This document shows positions 59,190 to 64,000 of a stretch of 64,000 nucleotides of DNA, one piece after another. Below the pieces are notes generated by a model. It saw nothing but the letters and a program-made list of their open reading frames with translations. It did no database searches and had not been told where the DNA came from. Source of the DNA: Flintibacter sp. KGMB00164 (GTDB lineage Bacteria; Bacillota; Clostridia; Oscillospirales; Oscillospiraceae); the NCBI RefSeq assembly GCF_008727735.1, contig NZ_CP044227.1:186001-250000 (forward strand), in the 5' to 3' direction. Position 1 is the first letter of the stretch; the number at the start of each line of letters is the position of its first letter. Position numbers and translations under genes: made by a program.

Positions 59190-60275
59190 TTAAAAGTCAA
59201 CGTGAGCCAGCATGGGACGGTGGATGATGCCCTCCACCTCGGCCAGCAGTTCCTTGTCAAACATGGGGGCGGACAGTTTCAGGTTGCGATAGCTGGTGCG
59301 GATGAGATAGATCTCCTGCCCCGGCGCCAGATCGGAAGTGGGGGTGGGACGTCCGGTCTGGGCGTCAAAGGTCATGATGAGATCGGGGAAGGTGCCCATT
59401 CGCTCTCCGTCGGGGCCGTCTACTGTCATATACTCGTTCCAGAAGGACATCTCATAGCCGCACACCTTTACGGTGCCCACGTCAAAGCCGCCCTCGCTGC
59501 GCAGCTGATAGTCCTCTACGGTGCCGCGGGTGAGTACCTGGCCGCCTAAAAAGTCGGCCACAGCATGTACGGCGTAGTCCACGGAACGCTCCAGGCCCTG
59601 CGCATAGCACCGGCCTGTTTCAATGGCGTGGGAAAGTCCGCCCAGAGCGCTGTTTTCCCGCAGAAACTGGGCGGATACCGGGTTGCGCACCACGGCGACC
59701 AGACCGCCCGCCTCCACGGCGGAAGCCCGTACCAGCTTGGAACAGTGGGTGATGGAGCCAGTGACGGTGCACTCCACATGGCGGCCCAGCTCCTCCCGGC
59801 CGCCCACGCAGGTCATGGTGGTGACATAGCTGGGGTCCCGGTGAAGGTTCAGGCTGCCCATAACTCCGGTGGGGTGCGCCCGTCCGTTGCAGGGGGCATC
59901 CAGTAAGGGGATGCCCAACACGGAGGCCTGGAGCCAGCCGTTAAAGGTGGAACCGCCGCCGTTTTCGTTGGTGACAATGCCGCCCGGCTTCAGACCGGTT
60001 TTTTGTGTGAACAGCTCCACGCAGCGCAGCAGGTCTACGGGACTGACATACTTCTCCTTGGCAGCCGGGGCACCTACCATAGAGGCAGTGACAATGATGG
60101 CGTCGGGGTCTACCGCGTCAATGGGGGTCAAGTGCAGGTCGCTGAACTCAACGGCCAGGTTGCCGGTCTGCGCGCCGGTGTCCGCCGAGCCGCCTCCGCC
60201 GCCGCCCAGGATGGAACCTCCTAGGGCAGCCCAGCTTACCGACTGGGCAGTGAGACGGGTGGAGTTTGTTTGCAT
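59190..60275 (-). CDS. DUF917 family protein (S-methyl thiohydantoin desulfurase-like)
   Basis: This 361-residue protein belongs to DUF917, a family now linked to thiohydantoin desulfuration and distantly to hydantoinases. The N-terminus has WAALGGSILGGGGGGSADTG, the hallmark Gly-rich opening. VTASMVGAPAAKEKYVSP and NGRAHPTGVMGSL with conserved histidine follow. The start MQTNSTRL has AAGGAAG upstream, and the longer frame runs into the OPT gene region. It is second in the operon, right after the OPT importer, so it probably acts first on the incoming molecule. The exact substrate is unknown. Confidence 0.87.
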   Translation of the reverse strand: MQTNSTRLTAQSVSWAALGGSILGGGGGGSADTGAQTGNLAVEFSDLHLTPIDAVDPDAIIVTASMVGAPAAKEKYVSPVDLLRCVELFTQKTGLKPGGIVTNENGGGSTFNGWLQASVLGIPLLDAPCNGRAHPTGVMGSLNLHRDPSYVTTMTCVGGREELGRHVECTVTGSITHCSKLVRASAVEAGGLVAVVRNPVSAQFLRENSALGGLSHAIETGRCYAQGLERSVDYAVHAVADFLGGQVLTRGTVEDYQLRSEGGFDVGTVKVCGYEMSFWNEYMTVDGPDGERMGTFPDLIMTFDAQTGRPTPTSDLAPGQEIYLIRTSYRNLKLSAPMFDKELLAEVEGIIHRPMLAHVDF

Positions 60276-60309
60276 GGTTACCGCTTCCTTTCCAAGATCA
60301 TAAAACCTG

Positions 60310-61890
60310 TTACATGAGCATAGAACGGATGAGATTGCTGAAGAAGCCGTACAGGCCGTCGCCGGCAATCAGACCGGAGTCACGCACTTCCATAAATTCG
60401 GTGCCGAAGATGAGACGCACTACCACAGCCAGCAGCACGCCGATACCGTAGATGGGGTTATTCAGCAGCAGGCCGGTGGCAAAGAGGACGCCCACCATCT
60501 TGGTGCCGAAGATGATCTGGATGATGGCGCCGGGGATGGCCCACAGCAGCAGCTCCTGCAGCAGGCTGGGGTTCGCGCCGGCCTGAGCGGCAGCGGCGAA
60601 GGTATAGCTGATGGGAGGCATAATGTCCTGGGAGAGATACATGTTGGCGAACATCAGCACCACCAGGATGCCGATGATGCCGCCCAGCATCTCTACCTTT
60701 ACCTGCTCCTTACGGCCCTGGATCTCACGGGCGGGATCGGCACCCTTGCCGCGGAGAATCCAGCCGGTCTTCAGGTCATAGCCCATGTCGGCAAAGCAGG
60801 GGCCCACGGAGCTGACATAGCCGGTGAGAATGGCAACAGGCAGAGCGGGGAAGCCCATGAGAATACCCAGAGTCATGAAAATGGTGGTGATGGCAAAGGC
60901 GGGGAACCAGCCCGAGTGCATGGCGGCCATGCCTACCAGCACCATGGCCACGGCGGAGGAGAAGCCGGCCCACAGCACCCACAGCACGGACATGCCCAGA
61001 GGCATCTGGGTGAAAATGCCGGTCAGCGCACCGACAATGGCGGCGCCGCCCACAAACAGGCCCAGAGCCAAAGCGAGACTCTTCTTGGCAGAGTCCTGGG
61101 AGACAGTGATCTCCATCTTCTGGGCAGAAGCGCTCTTGTGGCCGCGGAGCACAGTGATGATAGACTGGACCAGGGCCACCATGCCCGCACCGATCATGAC
61201 GCCGGAGGGGATGTTGGAAGCACCCATGTTAAAGCCGAAGAGCTGCTCGGAGTAGCCGCGGAGGATCAGGCCGATGCCCAGACCGGTCATGGCAATGATA
61301 TCGGCAATAAATACGATGCCGATACCGGCCACCGGCAGCTTGAAGTAGCTGCCCACAACGCCGACCACCAGGCCCTCCAGCAGACGGCGGCCCTTTTTGC
61401 CACCCTCGTCGCCGGCCTGAATGGCGGTAGCGGTAGCCACTCCGGGAGGCCAGGCGCCCTGGGCGGGGAAGATGGCAGAGTCATAGATGCGGCCGATGAT
61501 GTAGATAGAGACCGAGGTGCCGATCATACATCCGATGCCCATCATCAGAATGGAGGAGGCCTCCCCCATCAGGAAAAGCATGGCCACAGCGATAAAGCCG
61601 CAGTTGGCCGCAGAGAATCCAGCTGCCGAAGCAATGGTCTGAAGCAAGTTCTGGCGCTCCAGATTGCAGTATTTCAGACAGGCATTCAGGGGGATGCGGG
61701 CCACCAGCATGGCTACGATGGCTCCCAGCAGGGATGTGTTTGGTGTCGTTCCCAATTTGCCGATGATGTTCATACATACGGCGCCTACCAAAAAGGCGAT
61801 GAGAATTCCGGGGATCAAGGTTCCGGGCTCAAAAGCCGAGATGTAGGTCTCTTGTTTGTACTGCTTCTTGCGTTCTTCCTTTGTTTGCAT
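60310..61890 (-). CDS. OPT/YSL family oligopeptide transporter
   Basis: This is a 526-residue membrane protein with about 13-15 helices. OPT landmarks are TLIPGILIAFLVGAVCMNII, the KYCNLERQNLLQTIASAAGFSAAN stretch, GAWPPGVATATAIQAGD (the conserved P-P-G loop) and GASNIPSGVMIGAGMVALVQ. Such carriers import oligopeptides, metal chelates or modified peptides with protons. The start MQTKEERKK has GAGGAGGG six bases upstream. It is the first gene after the IclR gene, and its leader holds two IclR-type candidate sites. It defines the input of the DUF917-racemase pathway. Confidence 0.9.
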   Translation of the reverse strand: MQTKEERKKQYKQETYISAFEPGTLIPGILIAFLVGAVCMNIIGKLGTTPNTSLLGAIVAMLVARIPLNACLKYCNLERQNLLQTIASAAGFSAANCGFIAVAMLFLMGEASSILMMGIGCMIGTSVSIYIIGRIYDSAIFPAQGAWPPGVATATAIQAGDEGGKKGRRLLEGLVVGVVGSYFKLPVAGIGIVFIADIIAMTGLGIGLILRGYSEQLFGFNMGASNIPSGVMIGAGMVALVQSIITVLRGHKSASAQKMEITVSQDSAKKSLALALGLFVGGAAIVGALTGIFTQMPLGMSVLWVLWAGFSSAVAMVLVGMAAMHSGWFPAFAITTIFMTLGILMGFPALPVAILTGYVSSVGPCFADMGYDLKTGWILRGKGADPAREIQGRKEQVKVEMLGGIIGILVVLMFANMYLSQDIMPPISYTFAAAAQAGANPSLLQELLLWAIPGAIIQIIFGTKMVGVLFATGLLLNNPIYGIGVLLAVVVRLIFGTEFMEVRDSGLIAGDGLYGFFSNLIRSMLM

Positions 61891-61966
61891 TGTGGTCCCT
61901 CCTCGGTAATATGCTTCTATCCTCCATCCCTCTTTTTGTGAGGGAATGAACGAACACAGGAAATGG

Positions 61967-61983
61967 TTTCCGATATCCGGAAA
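61967..61983. promoter_or_regulatory. Candidate IclR operator 1 upstream of the OPT gene
   Basis: TTTCCGATATCCGGAAA has six-base inverted arms (TTTCCG/CGGAAA). It lies 77 bases before the OPT start and matches 14 of 17 bases of the site at 62039-62055. Confidence 0.55.
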
Positions 61984-62038
61984 ACACAGGGAGCAAAATA
62001 AGGCGCAACGCGCCATAGATTTCAATAATAAGAAAATA

Positions 62039-62055
62039 TTTTCTATATGCGGAAA
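62039..62055. promoter_or_regulatory. Candidate IclR operator 2 upstream of the OPT gene
   Basis: TTTTCTATATGCGGAAA repeats the site at 61967-61983 with three changes. It overlaps the perfect palindrome AGAAAATATTTTCT (62031-62044). Confidence 0.5.
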
Positions 62056-62094
62056 AATAAAAGGAAAACAAAGCGGGCGTATGCCCGTTTTGCT

Positions 62095-62853
62095 TTATTC
62101 CATACTTGGAAAGGCACCCATAGCCAGATTGATTTGTTCCGCTACCTCTCCAAACTTGCGCACCAGAGTCTGCTTGCTCTGGTCGGTGAGTTCGGAGATA
62201 TAGCCGCCTGTGCTGATGGCCCCCACGAGATTTCGGCTGCGGTCAAACAAGGGGAAACCCAATCCGAAACGGCCAGGGGTAAGGGTCCCCTCACTGAAGT
62301 CATAGCCGCAAGCGGCGATCTCCTCCAACTTGGCTTCCAGTGCTTGACGTGCAGAGCCGTGCATGGATAACCCGTCCATATAGCGCTGCTGCTCATGAGG
62401 CGGCAAAAAGGCCAGCAGCACACGGTTCGAGGCACCTTTGTGCATGGGATAGATCCCGCCGGAACGCACAGAGTTGGAAGTATCCCGGATGGAACCAATT
62501 TTTTCAATGCAAATACTGCGTCCGGCACAGGGAATCGTCAGAATACAGTGTTCGCCGGTGCGCTCGTAGTAGTCCCACATGTAGTACTGGGCGATCCGCT
62601 TGACTTCCCGGTTATCCAGGCTTTGTGCCCCGATGAGAAGCGCCTTGTCACCCAGAAAATACCGCTTTCCTCCCGGCTCCTGCTGCAAAAAACCAGAAGC
62701 AGTAAGGGTATATAAAAGCCGGTAGACCACGGTGGTGCTCATATTGCATTGTCGGGCCACTTCACTCAATGTAAGCCCGGGAAATAAGCCGATCAGTTCC
62801 AGAATTTCCAAGGATCGACCCACAGTCTGCAGATAACTGCTGTTTTCCCCCAT
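62095..62853 (-). CDS. IclR family regulator of the OPT/DUF917 operon
   Basis: This 252-residue regulator has the IclR HTH (LQTVGRSLEILELIGLFPGL, TLSEVARQCNMSTTVVYRLLYTLTASGFL) and the C-terminal ligand domain (KGASNRVLLAFLPPHEQQRYMDG, GISTGGYISEL-type end read as VGAISTGGYISEL). It stands first on the same strand as the OPT operon, about 200 bases upstream. Related ATAT-centred inverted repeats lie in its own promoter and in that gap. It may repress or activate the operon in response to the imported compound or a breakdown product. Confidence 0.9.
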   Translation of the reverse strand: MGENSSYLQTVGRSLEILELIGLFPGLTLSEVARQCNMSTTVVYRLLYTLTASGFLQQEPGGKRYFLGDKALLIGAQSLDNREVKRIAQYYMWDYYERTGEHCILTIPCAGRSICIEKIGSIRDTSNSVRSGGIYPMHKGASNRVLLAFLPPHEQQRYMDGLSMHGSARQALEAKLEEIAACGYDFSEGTLTPGRFGLGFPLFDRSRNLVGAISTGGYISELTDQSKQTLVRKFGEVAEQINLAMGAFPSME

Positions 62854-62888
62854 TCTAAAATCATCGCTTTCCTATTTTAGAAAATTAT

Positions 62889-62905
62889 TTATCTATATCG
62901 GATAA
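62889..62905. promoter_or_regulatory. Candidate IclR operator upstream of iclR
   Basis: TTATCTATATCGGATAA is an inverted repeat centred on ATAT, 36 bases before the iclR start. It shares 11 of 17 positions with the site at 61967-61983, pointing to autoregulation. Confidence 0.45.
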
Positions 62906-63112
62906 ATTTACTATATCGAAGATTGGAACAGGTGTCAATCGCAATCTGCATATTTAAACAGAGAAAATTGAATGATTCAATTTGGCAAAAATGCTGAGCG
63001 TTCTGCGCGTTTACAGGATCGGACACCAGTAAATCTGCTTTAATTTGAGGTGGAAAGAATGTAGTCCAGCGGCAGCATGATTGCCATGGTTTATGCCAGA
63101 ATTGAAAAATGG

Positions 63113-64000
63113 TCAAATTTTCTCAAATTCCTCCACTTCGGTGACGAAAATAGTGGCTCCGCCAACCACAACCTCGGTGTTGGCAGTAACTGAATGTGCG
63201 GGCAGCTGCATGGTGGACGGAATGTTTTCTACCCGCTTGGAACAGTTGGCACGGATGATCTCAATGGCAGGCTTGACCCGGTCGGCTTCAGTTCCAATGA
63301 TCAGTGTCGTGTTGCCCCAGCTGAGGAATCCGCCGGAAGAGGCCATTTTCGTAAAGTAGTATCCACCCTCGCTGAGAGCACGGCACACTTCGTCCGAGTC
63401 TTTCTTGCTGATAATGGCGGTAATCATCTTCATGGAAATACGTCCTTTCTGCTTCTGCTTGGAGTCTCTGGCGCCGTAGAGCTGCCATTCTCTGCGCTGG
63501 CGCAGGTAGAGCAGCAAGCCAACACTTCCGGTTACCGTTTCGGCAATGGGGAACGCGCCCCAGGAGTAGCCCAGGCCAAACTGGGAAAGTCCCCAGAAAA
63601 TTGGAATTAGGCAAAAAATCTGTCGGGTCAGAGCCAGAATCACACTAGGAATGGCCTTGCCGATGGCCTGGAAAAATACCGGCGTCATCAAGGAGGGAAC
63701 GGCGGGAAGAAAGCTCAGCCCAATGATACGGAAGGCCGGGACGCCGATCTCCAAAACTCGGACGTCTTGAGAGAAAATAGACAGCAGACGATCGGGAATC
63801 AGTTCAAAACAGGCTACTCCTATCAGCATAAAGCTCATGGCCAGAAGAGTGGCATCCACCAGGACAGCTTGGCAGCGACGGTAATTTCCCTTGGCATTGG
63901 TATAGCTCAATAGGGGAACAATGCAGGTTTGAAGTCCGGCCATGGGGATAAAGAAGAACGACTGCACCTTATAGTAGAGTCCCAGTACTGTGACTGCCTC
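63113..64000 (-). CDS. MATE protein C-terminal part fused to PII-like c-di-AMP receptor domain (partial)
   Basis: This frame is open from the window edge at 64000 down to 63113, so the true start lies outside. The first part is the C-terminal third of a MATE exporter (VQSFFFIPMAGLQTCIVPLLSY, TPVFFQAIGKAIPSVILALTRQ). After a basic linker (about 63430-63480) the frame continues without a stop into a roughly 105-residue domain starting MKMITAIISKKDSDEVCRAL. It resembles DarA/PstA cyclic-di-AMP-binding PII-like proteins (GGYYFTKMASSGGFLSWGNTTL, VVVGGATIFVTEVEEFEKI). AAAGGACG before that inner ATG could also give a separate small protein. Confidence 0.78.
   Translation of the reverse strand, partial: EAVTVLGLYYKVQSFFFIPMAGLQTCIVPLLSYTNAKGNYRRCQAVLVDATLLAMSFMLIGVACFELIPDRLLSIFSQDVRVLEIGVPAFRIIGLSFLPAVPSLMTPVFFQAIGKAIPSVILALTRQIFCLIPIFWGLSQFGLGYSWGAFPIAETVTGSVGLLLYLRQRREWQLYGARDSKQKQKGRISMKMITAIISKKDSDEVCRALSEGGYYFTKMASSGGFLSWGNTTLIIGTEADRVKPAIEIIRANCSKRVENIPSTMQLPAHSVTANTEVVVGGATIFVTEVEEFEKI

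Noticed and set aside
1-64000. Search by eye for CRISPR arrays, tRNA or rRNA genes, integrase or prophage genes
   Set aside because: No regular short direct repeats, tRNA-like stretches or recombinase/phage motifs were noticed. A tRNAscan or CRISPR finder run would be decisive.

Overview
The window looks like a chromosomal stretch from an anaerobic, gut-type Clostridia (Bacillota), most like the Oscillospirales / Flavonifractor-Oscillibacter group. This is inferred from strong GGAGG-type ribosome sites, rather GC-rich genes, many intrinsic hairpin terminators, oxygen-independent sulfatase maturation, and the family mix: TRAP, tripartite tricarboxylate, YfcC and OPT carriers, a type Ic aminotransferase and M32 and M20 peptidases. 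I saw no rRNA, tRNA, CRISPR array, integrase, transposase or phage gene. Nearly everything is accessory catabolism. Each block is a regulator, a transporter and a short enzyme set.

Layout. 1-6.6 kb: an AT-richer glycoside module with a carbohydrate ABC transporter (binding protein and two permeases, no ATPase), a LacI-type regulator and a GH2 glycosidase, tied together by copies of a GTAACGTTAC operator. 7-8 kb: a lone acyltransferase. 8.2-12.5 kb: a YfcC permease, M28-like and M20 peptidase operon. 13.3-21.1 kb: hexuronate cassette 1 (GntR, zinc dehydrogenase, TRAP transporter, UxuA, UxuB). 21.3-29.8 kb: hexuronate cassette 2 (GntR, zinc dehydrogenase, TRAP transporter, UxaB, UxaA). 29.9-34.1 kb: the shared lower pathway, with two KDG kinases, a KDPG aldolase fused to a VOC-like domain, and a divergent KdgR-type IclR regulator. 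Fructuronate goes through mannonate and tagaturonate through altronate to KDG, then to KDPG, then to pyruvate and glyceraldehyde 3-phosphate. No uronate isomerase is present. Each cassette instead has a zinc dehydrogenase that could feed it from an aldonate.

34.2-36.4 kb: LysR and a two-part chromate-type transporter. 36.5-43.2 kb: a TctCBA transporter in one operon with a cysteine-type sulfatase and a GntR/LacI-hybrid regulator, with the sulfatase-maturing radical SAM enzyme convergent next to it. 43.6-50.5 kb: a cation/proton antiporter, an M20 amidohydrolase, an RpiR regulator, a second YfcC permease and an M32 carboxypeptidase. 50.6-53.5 kb: a MATE pump and a MerR / CAT-like acetyltransferase pair facing each other across a typical 19-bp-spacer MerR promoter.

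53.6-62.9 kb: a same-strand gene set running IclR, OPT transporter, DUF917, DUF1177, AroM, M29-like metalloenzyme, an unrecognised Cys-rich protein, Asp/Glu (hydantoin-type) racemase and type Ic aminotransferase. This is the best candidate for an undescribed pathway. I read it as uptake and opening of a peptide- or hydantoin-like amino acid derivative. 63.1-64 kb: the end of a second MATE protein continuous in frame with a PII-like (cyclic-di-AMP receptor type) domain, cut by the window edge.
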